Positions 36,411-48,665 of a stretch of DNA of 64,000 bases are shown here, one piece after another. The stretch comes from Brachynemurus nebulosus (Eukaryota; Arthropoda; Insecta; Neuroptera; Myrmeleontidae): assembly GCA_035578155.1 (NCBI GenBank), contig JAPWDM010000033.1, positions 765,001 through 829,000 on the forward strand. The letters are read 5' to 3'. Each line of letters starts with the position of its first letter. Within the stretch, counting starts at the first letter, position 1. The position numbers and the translations under genes were made by a program. The notes below the pieces were generated by a model. It worked only from the letters and a program-made list of their open reading frames with translations. It did no database searches and was not told where the DNA came from.

Positions 36411-37088
36411 ATTACTTATTTCAATTAATAAAATACTTTGAAAGGATGTTCTGACTGTACAATCAAATTTTCAGATTGCTTTACTATCGTCGAAATCAAA
36501 AGTTGATACCCCGGTAATAATTTAAGGTAAATATTTCATGTTTCGAGACAATTAATTTTTCTAATTTCTTTGACGCTCTACCCGCAGATTACTAATTAAA
36601 TATTCAAAAATTTTGCCAAGGTAGTTTTCTGAATGTTTTTTTTTTCTGGATTTTATAAATATATATTTTTATCTGCCGCTAGAATATCCTTAAAAGACTG
36701 TTTAGATAGACGTGAGCAAGTATCTGATTAAATCACGCTATTAATAAAATTGGAAGTAGTAAAATTGGACCCAAATTCAAATGGGTCATAGTCATGGGTC
36801 ATGGTGAATAATTAAAATCAAATTTATCACATTTTCTTTTATGCTAATTACCACTGCATAATTATAATTTTGTGACTAATGCAGTTTGAACAGCTCTTAA
36901 GGCGGCAGTGTTATTGCAGACACTACTGGCCAATACCATCAAAAACCATCAATAATGATTATTAATCAAAATTTATACACGAGTTTTCCTGAAATCATCA
37001 GCGCATATCGGGTACATTAAAAATTGGTATATACATAACGTACATAATTCAGAGAATAAATATCAAGCAATCAAATGATATACGTATT
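36411..37088. other. Intron I1 sequence, nothing recognised
   Basis: No exon, RNA or repeat end identified. Confidence 0.45.
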
Positions 37089-38273
37089 GGTGACGCTAAG
37101 ATTCTCACTCGTGCCTCTGGTGGCAAAATCAGAACTAGTATCAAGTAAAAATATACGTATACGTTTAATTTATGATACAAAATCTAATGATCTACACATA
37201 ATTCGTATAATACATATTTCTATGCCAATTGAACTTACACGTATATTTTCACTTGATACTAGTTGTGTTCCAGTATCGCATGTTTGACAGTCCGCAAACT
37301 GTTTGCACATGCGTAACTCAGTTAGACCGTTCCAGCAAAACGAAATCAAACATATTGCATTATGGGCGCAAGCTAAAAAAAACTTTTTTAACTACATCTG
37401 CAATTATCTTTGTCTATCATATTAATAAATAGAAGTTTACCCACTCACTCATATAAAAACATAATTACTTGGTTTTGGTTGGTAACTATGGAAATAATAC
37501 AATTTGTGTTCCCCTCGCTTCAGTTTCTGGAGGTCTTTTGAGCTTGCGCCCATAATACATTTTGTACAAACTCGCCGTATTCGTTGCTGAGTTTTTCTGC
37601 TCAAAGTGAGCTGCTAGCGCATGCGCAAGAACATTTTTATGAAGTACGAAATACTTGTGCTCATAATATGAAGTATTTTGGAGCATGCGTATTCCATAAA
37701 AAAAGTTCTTGCGCATGTGCCAACAGCTCACTTTGAGCAGAAAAACTCAGCAACGAACACGGTCATTGTACAACGTTCCAGCATCATTTTTGACATGTTT
37801 TCAACTTGTTCCTAACTGTCAAAATTGTCAGCGGACTTTTGAATGAACAAATTGTCCAACATGATATTTATCTCTATCTATCTATACTATCTATCTCAAT
37901 ATATTTTTATGGTTTTATGCGTTGTTATGTATTCCTTCATAAAACTATGTTTACCTTCCATTTAATTATCTGATTTATGTATCTGACGTTCGATTGTTGT
38001 ACAGTTTATTTAAAAGCATCAGTAGTTTAGCAGTATACACAACTGAATTAGTGTTACCAAGACACTGAAGTGAAAGTCACTAGAATGTCAGAAACGAATT
38101 TAAACCGTTCCAGCACACTGTACATTACAAACAAGTTCGTTACTTGTTTGTATTCGAGCATGCGCACAAACAAATTCGTAACTTGTTTTGTACTTGTCCA
38201 AAAGTAGATGCTGGAACACAACTACTAGTTCTACTTTTACCACCAGAGACACGCGCGTAATCTTTGCGTCACC
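37089..38273. mobile_element. CTCTGGTGG MITE M4, split by a second element
   Basis: Outer MITE with inverted ends GGTGACGCTAAGATTCTC and GCGCGTAATCTTTGCGTCAC. The terminal repeat continues through CCTCTGGTGG and ACTAGTATCAAGTAAAAATA. The uninterrupted relative at 49801-50020 is about 220 bp. It is interrupted near its right end by the 961-bp element at 37262-38222. Confidence 0.75.
37262..38222. mobile_element. Nested element with GTTGTGTTCCAG ends and two inner palindromes
   Basis: 961 bp, inverted ends GTTGTGTTCCAG and CTGGAACACAAC, flanked by TACTA on both sides (37257-37261, 38223-38227). Inside are two inverted repeats: ATTATGGGCGCAAGCT against AGCTTGCGCCCATAAT, and CGTTGCTGAGTTTTTCTGCT against its inverse. 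TTCCAGCA motifs recur. No transposase. Confidence 0.75.
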
Positions 38274-38289
38274 AATTGTAGAACTGGCT

Positions 38290-39229
38290 TATGAACAAAA
38301 AATTTTTTTACCATAAATGGAAAGGTCATATATAAGTTTAATCAAGAAACTCTTTAATTTATTTTTTTACGTAAGATTTAAAAAAAAAAGTTACATCAAA
38401 TTAAAAAAATAAATTTTTAAACTTAGTACTGATATCAGGTCAACAGTTCCCGAGAACACTCGAGCGCATATGTGACGTCATAATGTTTATTTATTATATA
38501 TTATAAAAAAAAATCCTACAATATAACAATGGTTTAGTATTTGGTTGATGGTTGTTAGTTGATAGTAGTGATTGCAGTGAGACTGCCGCCTAATACTTGC
38601 AAAAAATATAATGAAATGAAAAAAAGAACTTTAATAGCATTGATTGTTAAAATATATAATTTCTGACTTTTATACAAATTCTTACTTACTTTTACTATAT
38701 TAAATTTTAAAGTAATTCAAATTTGTAAGATTAATAATTCTAATAATAAAAAAATTCTTTAACTTGAAAAAACATTCGAACATTACGGTTGGTCTTATGC
38801 GGAATAAGTAAAATTATTATTTCATTTTATATGGGAAATTATCTTTAATATAAACATAAATAAAAGAAATTTTTAATAATTTTCAATTCCGTTTTCTTGA
38901 AGTTTGTGTTTAAATAATGTAAAAAAAAAATTATGCCTACCTGATAATCAAAAATATGTTCTGTTTTGACTGATGTACAAAAATCAACATATCTTCCAGA
39001 TGGAAATTTGACAATATTCATAAATTAGAATTCTACTTTTTGTTAATTTTAATAAGTTATTAGTTAATTTTCATAAAATTTATCAACAAAAAATTACTTT
39101 ATTACTTTGATATTCTATGTGTAATGTTATTTAAAAAAAAGAATATATATATTTTTTATGATTTTAAACAAGCAAACCTCAAGAAAATTTGAATTTTTTT
39201 AAAAATGTTATTTATAAAATAAAAATTAC
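38290..39229. other. Intron I1 sequence next to E1
   Basis: AT-rich, no repeat ends recognised. A possible donor at 38942 is discussed among rejected items. Confidence 0.45.
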
Positions 39230-39370
39230 AGATTGTCCAGTCTTCAAATCTCTTGCACATTCAGCTTCATATAATTCACGAATATTTGTTTTTCTTCCAA
39301 TTCGAGTTTGTTGATGAAAGCTAGGTGCCGGCACGGAGGAGGGAAAATACTTGGCTTTCTTTATAATACG
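39230..39370 (-). CDS. SUPT20H: SPT20 exon E1 (first recognised; not the start exon)
   Basis: 47 codons, phase 0 at both ends, beginning RIIKKAKYFPSS and ending ECARDLKTGQS. It contains GRKTNIRELYEAECA, which fits the short region before the EKLV motif in SPT20 proteins. The acceptor is TATAG preceded by a T-rich tract and the donor is GTAATT. Direct joining to E2 reproduces family spacing, so no exon is needed between them. There is no start Met in frame after the acceptor, so a 5' coding exon is missing. Confidence 0.8.
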
Positions 39371-40199
39371 CTATAAAAAAAAAAGTATAAAAAAATTATT
39401 TATTTATTTTATAAAGAAAGAATAAAGAACAGATTGTTAATAGTGAAAAGCAGCGATTTAATACTGCTGATGATAAAGGAAGCCATCTCACTAGTAATAT
39501 TATATTAAGTTTGAACTTCCCAGTAGGAAAATATTATAACGGGTCTGAAAGTCACAATTTTGATATATCTTCACGTTTTGAGGCGGTCTTTGGATAGTAC
39601 CTATATATAGCTATTTCCATAAAAAATACCAGGCTCTATATAATACCCTTTCTATAAAAAAAAATGTCAAAATAAAAAGTGAATTTTGCGTAGTTTTGAT
39701 ATCTAACTTAAGGTAAAGTTTTCGTATTGGCGTAAAAGGCTACAAACACAAAAATTAGTGCGAATAGGAAAACAAAAATGGCCGCCACGCTATAATATTA
39801 TACCCGGAGTAAAAACCGAGTCCCGTCGGGAAGAAGATTAAAACTTATAAATCGGACGAGATTGGGATTGAGCGGGATTTAACAATTTTTTTTAAGATTA
39901 GGAGCGGATGAGAACGGCAAAATAATTTCGAGATTGGGAGGGAACAGGACCAAAAATTACTCCCGGCGATATTTCTACTTGCTCCAAATATAATAAATAG
40001 GATCATTAAATAGGCATTTGTATATCATAAACACGAACATAAATAGAGTTATAATTTTTCCTTTTCTCTACAAAAAGCCGCGTAATTGAAATTAAAAAAA
40101 AATTATGAATTTTTAACTATTTTGAAAGAATAAATTGTCATATAGGTTTAGCTGACAATACGTAAAGACTATCAAAATGTAAGATTCGGTTTGGCTTAT
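39371..40199. other. Upstream of E1, nothing recognised
   Basis: Expected to be the intron preceding E1. No short exon encoding an SPT20 N-terminus could be identified here or further upstream. Confidence 0.4.
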
Positions 40200-42270
40200 T
40201 AGTCCAAGCAAATTACTGATTAAAACCTTGTTTTTTGCCAAAATTAGTACCTGGAAGGGAAAATATGGAAAAGATAGGAAAAAATCCGTAAAATTCAATG
40301 AACTATTTTTAAACAGCTGAATCATGTGGGAAGTTCCTCAAAATGGTGACCAAAGAAGGCCAAAAACAGTTTTTTACATTTTTTAAAAAGACTGAATTTC
40401 GTACAAAAGTTGTAGAACTATTTAATTTCAGCAGCATGAGACCAACTTCATACAAATTAGTGCATAAACAAATTAGTTATCGCAAAAAAAACCGCCAAAA
40501 ATCGCGATTTTTTCAATTGCTTATACTTTAAAGGGATAAAAATATTTTTTTATGAAACTTGCCAAAAGTATAGTCCCTGGTAAGTAGAATAGGAACGTTT
40601 TTGAAAAATTGCAAAACATTTGGTGATTTTTGCAAAAATCAATTTTTTTGAAAAAAAGACGTTTTCGCAGAATTTGATTTAACCAGGTTCTGGACCACCT
40701 GCAGACTCGTTTACGAATTTAAAATTTTCTTAAAGATTTGTAGTAACATATGCAATAAGTACGCGCATTATTAAGTTACTCAAAGTATACAAAATAAATG
40801 ACCGAAAGATTAATGATTTTTATGAATCCAGCAAACTTCGATTATTTTTCATATTTTGAAATTTTATTTTTTTGATTATGTTTTTAAAAATCATTAGGTT
40901 AGAGCTGTAAATAGGTTGAAAAGTATTACTTATGATTCTCCAGCCCCATTTTTTGAGATAAAGTTATTTTCAATGGTTAAAGTGAAAAACTTCGTAGGTA
41001 TTTTTTTTTAGTTTTAAGGTTTTGTTCTTAAGGGCTTCACGGTTATGCCAGGCATCAGCCCATAAAACCTCGTAAACGATAGTCCATATTTATGGCTTCT
41101 AGAGACATATCAAATAGGTAATAATAAAGGTGGTACCAAGAGAAGTTTTTTTCGAGTGCCGGGAAATTTAAAAAATACACTTACCAAGATTTTAACCTTG
41201 AACTGTCGATTTTCAAGCCAGATTCTTTGTTGTTCCAATAAATATGTAATCTGTGAATTTTAAAACATTCGATACAAGTATATACGTATATGCATAGTAC
41301 GTAGGTATATGTTGTCTTTCATACATACAATTTATCAAATGTTATCCGTGTTTCATTTGCACTTTCCAGGCCAGATTTTTTATTGTCCCAATAAAAAATC
41401 TGGTCTGCAAATGAACTTTATATTAATAAAATAAGGCTGGAAATCGAAATTTGGTGGATTAGTGCCTAGCACTATTCTAAAACTCTTAAGAGTAAAAACT
41501 CAAAACTGGAAAAAATTGACTTATGAGATTTTTTACTTTAGCCATTGAAAATAACTTTATCTCATAAAATGGCGCTGGAGAATCATAAGTAATACTTTCC
41601 AACCTATTTACATCTCTAACCTAATGATTTTTAAAAACATAATCAAAAAAATAAAATTTCAAAATATAAAAAATAATCGAAGTTTGCTGGATTCATAAAA
41701 ATCATTAACCTTTCGGTCATTTATTTTGTATACTTTGAATAACTTAATAATGCGCGCACTTATCGCATACGTTACTACAAATCTTTAAGAAAATTTTAAG
41801 CCCGTAAACGTGTCTGCAGGTGGTCCAGAACCTGGTTAAATCAAATTCTGCGAAAACGTCTTTTTTTTCAAAAAAAATGGTTTTTGCAAAAATTACCAAA
41901 TGTTTTACAATTTTTCAAAAACGTTCCTATTCTACTTGCCAGCAATTGAAAAAATTGCGATTTTTGGCGGTTTTTTTTTGCGATGACTAATTTGTTTATG
42001 CACTAATTTTTATGAAATTGGTCTCATGCTGTTGATATTAAATAGTTCTACAACTTTTGTACGAAACATTTTTTTGTACGAAATTCAGTCTTTTTAAAAA
42101 ATGCAAAAAACTGTATTTGGCCTTCTTTGGTCGCCATTTTGAGGAACTTCCCACATGATTCAGCTGTTTAAAAATAGTTCATCGAATTCTACGGATTTTT
42201 TCCTATCTTTTCCATATCTTCCCTTCCAGGTACTAATTTTGGCACGTAAAAATTTAATTTGCTTGGACTA
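40200..42270. mobile_element. 2.07-kb foldback element FB1
   Basis: Inverted arms of about 1 kb centred near 41235: the left begins TAGTCCAAGCAAATT, the right ends AATTTGCTTGGACTA. TAT on each side (40197-40199, 42271-42273) may be the target duplication. The arms contain mirrored blocks such as ATGTGGGAAGTTCCTCAAAA and CAGGTTCTGGACCACCTGCA. The arms are somewhat diverged, so older than FB2. No transposase. Confidence 0.8.
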
Positions 42271-42274
42271 TATG

Positions 42275-42540
42275 CAGCTGAAACTTTTTTTTGTGCGGTC
42301 AGTTTTTGTACGATACCTTCTTGGAGAATTTTACTTTTGTGATTTTTTATTCACATTATGTATTTTAAGGGGCATTTTTTATAAAAAAAAAAATTGCGAA
42401 AAAAATCCTAAGAGTCCATATTGTACAAAAAATAATCCCATAAAAACAGATTATATAGTACAGAATTATAATAGTAATAAAAACAGATTATATAGTACAG
42501 AATTATAATAGTAATATTTAGTAAAAAAGAAATAAAATGA
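42275..42540 (+). mobile_element. Partial copy of MITE M1
   Basis: CAGCTGAAACTTTTTTTTGT then GCGGTC, and TTATTCACATTATGTATTTT, matching M1. It abuts the right end of FB1. A 38-bp stretch with AAACAGATTATATAGTACAG is tandemly doubled at 42438-42507. Confidence 0.6.
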
Positions 42541-43645
42541 CATTATGTATAGGATGTCACCTTCGGTTGGACACTATCGCCCATTTGTACCTTTAAGGAG
42601 TAGCTAAAATGTATTATAGGCCAATTCGTATCGGTGTAAGCGGAAGTGGCTTACGCTCAAGTGCAAGCAATATGTGCTTGAAAACAAGCACATTTAGTTT
42701 GCTACCTTAATGTATATATATTATAGATGCTGTCGTGAGTACTTTTCCTCTCACGATTACTCACGCTCACAGTCGGTTTCAAAAGCTCACGCACTATCAT
42801 GAAAATAAAAATTAAAATATTTTTGTTGTCACACGATCACATAGTATATTTTCGTGAGTGACGTGACTCACGTCATTCACGTATATTTTCGTGAATGGCG
42901 TGAATTTAGGTCACTTGTATATATTTAACTATAGTCAGTCCACAGAATATAGATTTGACAGTTTATGTAACACCGCGACATTTCTGTTAAAAATCTGTGT
43001 AATTTTCTATGTGATTAATGACACTATGTAGACTGAAATTTACGTCGTAGCAAGGGCGCCCTTATGAAAATTTGTAAGTGGGGGCTAGAACTGGGGGTAA
43101 GGAAAATTTTTAATATTTTGGATAATTAATGGTGACTTGTAAATAGTCATAAAAAGTGTCAATTCTGACATTCAGGGTTGGCAAAAAAACCAGACCCTGG
43201 GCACAAAAAAATTTTTTTAAACATTTTTTTCCTAGAAATTCAAGTAAAAAAAAAAAAAAAACTTCATCAAAACGTTTTTAAAGCCCCTTATTCAACCTGC
43301 AGGTCCCCTGTTTGGGTCCGAAATTTTCTCCCAAAAACAGTACTGATGAGCAAAAAAAAAGTCCTCTTCCTCTTACCGGGCTTTTTTTGAAATTTTTTCC
43401 TAAACGTGATACAACTAAAAATCAAAAATAAACATTTATATATTTTATCCTTTCTTAGAAGGGAGTTTGGTTTGTGCTGTTAATGAGTCAACACGTCGGT
43501 GTATTGTTACTGATACCAATTAAAATTAATAAAATAATTAAATAAATAATAGTGATTCTAAAAATTAATTTTAAAATATTATAATTTTGTGCTAAAATAC
43601 CTTAAATCGAAATAACTTAAGTAATTTATTAAACCAATTTTAATA

Positions 43646-44795
43646 GGGTTGGGTGGGGTAAAAAAAAGACAAAATCAAATCTTTTCATTTTTCATGTAGA
43701 ATATATTTGAATTTTTAGACAAAAAAAATACTGTATGATGTTAAATTGTTTGTATTTTAAGATTTTGCCTGTTTTTTCACTCAAGCTAATGGCATAAATT
43801 TATAAAAAAAAAACCTTGTCTTTTTTTTACCCGCCAAGTGGGGTAAAAAAAGACAGTGGAGGGTAAATAAAAGACAGACCTCTAACTATTAGGATACAGC
43901 AAGTACATGATTGGAAGGGTAAAAAATAGACAGCTTGGGTAATTAGCAGTACAACACTTTTTATTTCACTACTCTATCTCTACTACAAAATTTTTTATAG
44001 ATATATTTAAATTTTACACATTTTACCAAGAACTTTAGCTAAGATTAAGCAGTAACAAAAGTCAGAAAAAGTTAACTGATGCAAAAGCTTGATTCATAGC
44101 AAAGAGTCTGGAACCATTACCATAGGTGAATTTGCCCAAGAAATGAAATTCAACGATATGTATGCGATTGTGTAGCTTAGTGAAAGAGTAAACCATACGT
44201 ATGGATTTTTCCTCAATATCTTTACATTTGGCGGAGTTATAATACCAAATACCAAAAAATAGTGGTCTTATTCAAACTTTTTTTTCTCGTAAACTATTAC
44301 AGATAAAACGATGAAACAAAATCCATATTGTTTGCTATGTCCAGTACTTTATTATATATTTTTTTCATTTAAAATGGACATTAAATACCCTTTATAAAAT
44401 ACGAAAAAAAAATTCATTAAATTTTTTTAGCTACTTGTACAAGAGTGACCACTTTCTTATTACTACCAAAAGAAAGCTCGCAAGCACTTCCCTCATCTCC
44501 CTGAATTTTATTTTTGTCAAAAGGGTGGAACATATTGAAAAAAAATAAGAACATATATATTTGGTGATGTTCATGGTACGTGTATATGCAGGTACAGGTC
44601 AACAAATCTGACTTTACCTCTTCAAGGTCATTAAAAATGCATTCTTAAAGAAGTGAGATAGTACTTAATATAAAGAAAAAATGACCTTGAAGCGGCAAAG
44701 TCAGATTTGTTTTAACTGTACCTACTTGTTTTTGAATTACGTTTTTAAGAAATATTTTGAATGAATAAATGAATCATTGAAGGTTTTTTTTGTTT

Positions 44796-44826
<31 letters not shown>

Positions 44827-47098
44827 TTTTTATTACATGATAATCTGATGCCTGCTCGACACTCTCGATCGAAGTTCCTCGACGAAGTAAGCGCTAAAGT
44901 TGGATGAAGTCGGAATACCGTTATAACACCAGCCAGGAAGAACCATGAAATGACCTTTTACAGTCTCGTACTCGGTCCACTTTGCTAGAATTGAGAGTAG
45001 GAATAAGGAATCTAATATGTTTTTTGTTCAAAATGTAGACTCATTCCACCTAGGAGTTGTAAAAAATAATCAGCTACGAATCAAGAACTAATTTTTTTCA
45101 TTGCTTTTAACATACTTCTCAAGTCTACAATTTTAAATTCACTGATGAAGTTAAATACATCACTAATTGATCAAGTAAACAGTTTTAGTTTACCTAACGG
45201 GTAAGTAAAAATGTTAGTTGGATTTACTTGCGAAATAATTGTAGAACTGAGTAATACGTTAAAAACAATGAGAGAAGTTAGTTCTTTTTTCGTAACTAAT
45301 TGTATTTTAGAACTCCGATATGAAAAAAGTCTACATTTTGAAGATAAAACATATTAGATTCCTTATTCCTACTCTCAACTCTCGCAAAGTGGACCGAGTA
45401 CGAGAGTGTAAAAGGTCATTTCATGGTTCTTCCTGGCTGGTGTTATAACGGTATTCCGACTTCAGCCAACTTTAGCGCTTACTTCGTCGAGGAACTTCGA
45501 TCGAGAGTGTCGAGCAGGCATCAGATTATCATGTAATAAAAAAAAAAAAAAAAAAAACAAAAAAAAAAAAAACAAAAACAAAAAAAACCTTCAATGATTC
45601 ATTTATTCATTCAAAATATTTCTTAAAAACGTAATTCAAAAACAAGTAGGTACAGTTAAAACAAATCTGACTTTGCCGCTTCAAGGTCATTTTTTCTTTA
45701 TATTAAGTACTATCTCACTTCTTTAAGAATGCATTTTTAATGACCTTGAAGAGGTAAAGTCAGATTTGTTGACCTGTACCTGCATATACACGTACCATGA
45801 ACATCACCAAATATATATGTTCTTATTTTTTTTCAATATGTTCCACCCTTTTGACAAAAATAAAATTCAGGGAGATGAGGGAAGTGCTTGCGAGCTTTCT
45901 TTTGGTAGTAATAAGAAAGTGGTCACTCTTGTACAAGTAGCTAAAAAAATTTAATGAATTTTTTTTTCGTATTTTATAAAGGGTATTTAATGTCCATTTT
46001 AAATGAAAAAAATATATAATAAAGTACTGGACATAGCAAACAATATGGATTTTGTTTCATCGTTTTATCTGTAATAGTTTACGAGAAAAAAAAGTTTGAA
46101 TAAGACCACTATTTTTTGGTATTTGGTATTATAACTCCGCCAAATGTAAAGATATTGAGGAAAAATCCATACGTATGGTTTACTCTTTCACTAAGCTACA
46201 CAATCGCATACATATCGTTGAATTTCATTTCTTGGGCAAATTCACCTATGGTAATGGTTCCAGACTCTTTCTTTGGACTTTAAATATTAAAATAATTTTT
46301 ATTTCACAAACGTACAACTAACACAAAATTTATTGTAGCTCATTAAAAAACCAAATATGCTAATTTGAGGCTGTCCTTTTTTACACCACTTTACATAAAG
46401 TAAAAAAATAAATCAAAATAATCTATTAATGAGTTAAAAATACTAAATGTGTGCAGTAAAGCATAGTTATACATTATAAGAACAAATAAATTTTCATGGG
46501 TCAAAAATACAAATTTTCGAATGAGCTGAAATTTATATCCATGAAAACCGTCTGCTCACTAACAAAAAAAATGTTTTATTGAAGAATCAGTATTTTTTTA
46601 ATCCATAAAATATACATAAACATGCCATTATCTAGTTTTAAAATGAAAATCCTTGTCAATAATTTTAATTTTTCTAAACGTTAACCCCTTGTTTTGTCTT
46701 TTTTTTACTCCACTTTTTTCTTTTTTTTTTAACATATAAAAAAAAATTACAAGCAGTCGGACATTTAAATAAAACTTTGTACTTTGCATTACTAAAGCAT
46801 GTAGAATAACAAGAAAAAAATACAGCATTCTATCTTATCAGATGTTTTACTTACTGAAAAAGTTTATCGTCGCGGAATGAAAGTTTTTCTCTCATGAATA
46901 AGAGAGGTTTGGGAGAAAATTTTTTTATGTTATAAAGCACGTTCCAAAAAATTATATTTTGGCCCAGACAGCTTAAAATACTAATGTATTTTGTTGTAAT
47001 ATTTTTTATTTTTTGAATTTAACACTGTTGAGTTTAATATAAGTATGTCTTTTTTTTACCCCGCTCGAGCAGTGTCTTTGTTTTACCCCGCCCAGCCG
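43646..47098. mobile_element. TA-flanked element M2, copy 2, third layer
   Basis: Ends GGGTTGGGTGGGGTAAAAAA and the complement of TTACCCCGCCCAGCCG, flanked by TA. Aligns along its length with 34243-35432. It is interrupted at 44104-46267 by FB2 and has an extra block near 46550-46640. Confidence 0.85.
44104..46267. mobile_element. Near-perfect 2.16-kb palindrome FB2, innermost layer
   Basis: Starts GAGTCTGGAACCATTACC and ends with its inverse. Symmetric about 45185.5 without net indel. The same 62-residue open frame appears at 44417-44605 (minus) and 45766-45954 (plus). Arms are about 950 bp around a spacer of about 250 bp that is only weakly symmetric. Inserted between A and T of the M2 sequence with no visible duplication. 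Each arm has a T/A-rich homopolymer block and two TCAAGGTCA sites. The 62-residue frame has no recognised domain. Confidence 0.9.
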
Positions 47099-47552
47099 TA
47101 CAAATCTTTTTTTTTCTAATTAGATTCAACTAATATCTGTATGTGCATTGACATATTCAGTGCTACTTTACAATAACACATTATATAAGTTCTATGTTCA
47201 TTAATTAAAAAATAAAACATAAATAATCTGCAGTAGGGTAAAAGCCTCCATTATGGAACACTATTTTTAGGTGTGTCATTAAAGTAGCTTATAAAAATTA
47301 CTAAATAAACACCCATTTTTTTTTCTTAATAAGCATGAAACCAAGTTTTTTTAATCCAATGAATATGTTTTTAAGAAAATATAACCCAAAAATTTTGATT
47401 TATTAATGTTTTTGTTTTATAATTTGTTGACATCTATAAAAGAACGTACAGAATATATTAACACCTTTAAAAAATCAGCACGGACACCTAAAAAAGAACA
47501 CGTATGTAACGTGTTGTAAGAATACTATTATATTATTATTACTATTATTAAT

Positions 47553-47606
<54 letters not shown>
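47553..47606. repeat. (TAA)n microsatellite
   Basis: Eighteen or so TAA units, in the hAT-like layer. Confidence 0.9.
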
Positions 47607-47607
<1 letters not shown>

Positions 47608-48059
47608 TAATAGTATAAATAAATAAAATGAATTATATAATTCAATTTATACAGATAAAAATTATATGAGAATTTTCTGTTATTTTATTTTTTAATTTTT
47701 TCTCGTACCAATAAAAATATTCCTATTGTCATTAAAAACGCAACTTATTTTCATTCAAAAAATTCATTCAAGTGAATTAGCTAAATTCTAACATAATTAA
47801 CAACATATTTTTTTAACAACTTTCACGTATTATTGTATTAACAAGAAATTTTATCTAAAATCTAGTACAATATTACTCTTGTATTTAAATTAGCACTCTG
47901 TGAGTAAAATCATATCGTGTACATCTCTATGATACGATGATTCTAGCATACATAGTTTATAGTCAGTAACAGCGTTCGGTATACATCGTATACATACCTT
48001 CACCCTTCCCTCAAGAACATGGAAAGTGAGACAGGAATATACAAATATCTCAAAAGTAA

Positions 48060-48665
48060 GCACTTCAAAACAAGTGTAATGTTCTTAAAAGTAATAGCAA
48101 GTCACTTTGGCTAGTTGTCGTACGAATGCGCCCAATGTCTGCACGATTTGTGATCTTCAAGCTAAGGACGACTTATTTCATTTTTTGATTGAGTGCCCAA
48201 TATACAATCCTTTGCGAAATCATTACTTACAAATGTACTTTTCTACTGAAATTACTCGAAATAATTTTCGTGAAATGTTGCTTGACATTCATCGTATTGA
48301 ACAGAAAAATTTTATTTTTTATTTCGTATCTGGCGCCATCAGACTCAGATGCTTTATTGTTAATGAGTAGTATTCAAGTTCAATGATAATTGTTTATTTA
48401 CCTATTACCTAATACTAATACTTTTAATTTATTTAGTTATTGTTTAATATATTTATTAATCTATTTGGCTATTGTTTGATATTTATTTATGTATACATGT
48501 TGTATTTTATGTTATGTTATGCTATATTACAATTGAAATATGTTTATCGTTTGTTACTTTTGTTAACATTTAATTAATTAATTAATCAACCTATTTTTAA
48601 ATTGTTAAACTAAACTCCTTTGTATGAGATTATTATCTTAAAACAAATAAACTATTATTATTATA
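48060..48665 (+). pseudogene. 3' fragment of a non-LTR retrotransposon (RT C-terminal zinc motif)
   Basis: The frame ending at 48370 reads NVCTICDLQAKDDLFHFLIE then CPIYNPLRNHYL: a C-x2-C...H-x4-C motif found at the C-terminus of reverse transcriptases of jockey/I/R1-type LINEs. The 3' part ends AACTCCTTTGTATGAG, ATTATCTTAAAACAAATAAA and (TAT)n. It is 5'-truncated, as usual for LINE insertions. Same 3' type as 22360-22650. Confidence 0.7.

Noticed and set aside
38942..39015. Minus-strand frame MNIVKFPSGRYVDFCTSVKT with a GTAGGC donor between E1 and E2
   Set aside because: No good acceptor is seen, and direct joining of E1 to E2 already matches SPT20 family spacing; treated as chance unless transcripts show it.
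44417..45954. Two copies of a real small gene
   Set aside because: The identical 62-residue frames are mirror images produced by the palindrome and show no domain or codon signal.
44104..46267. FB2 as an assembly artefact
   Set aside because: Not excluded without reads, but the central spacer of about 250 bp is not mirror-symmetric and the insertion point is clean against the intact M2 copy, which favours a real element.
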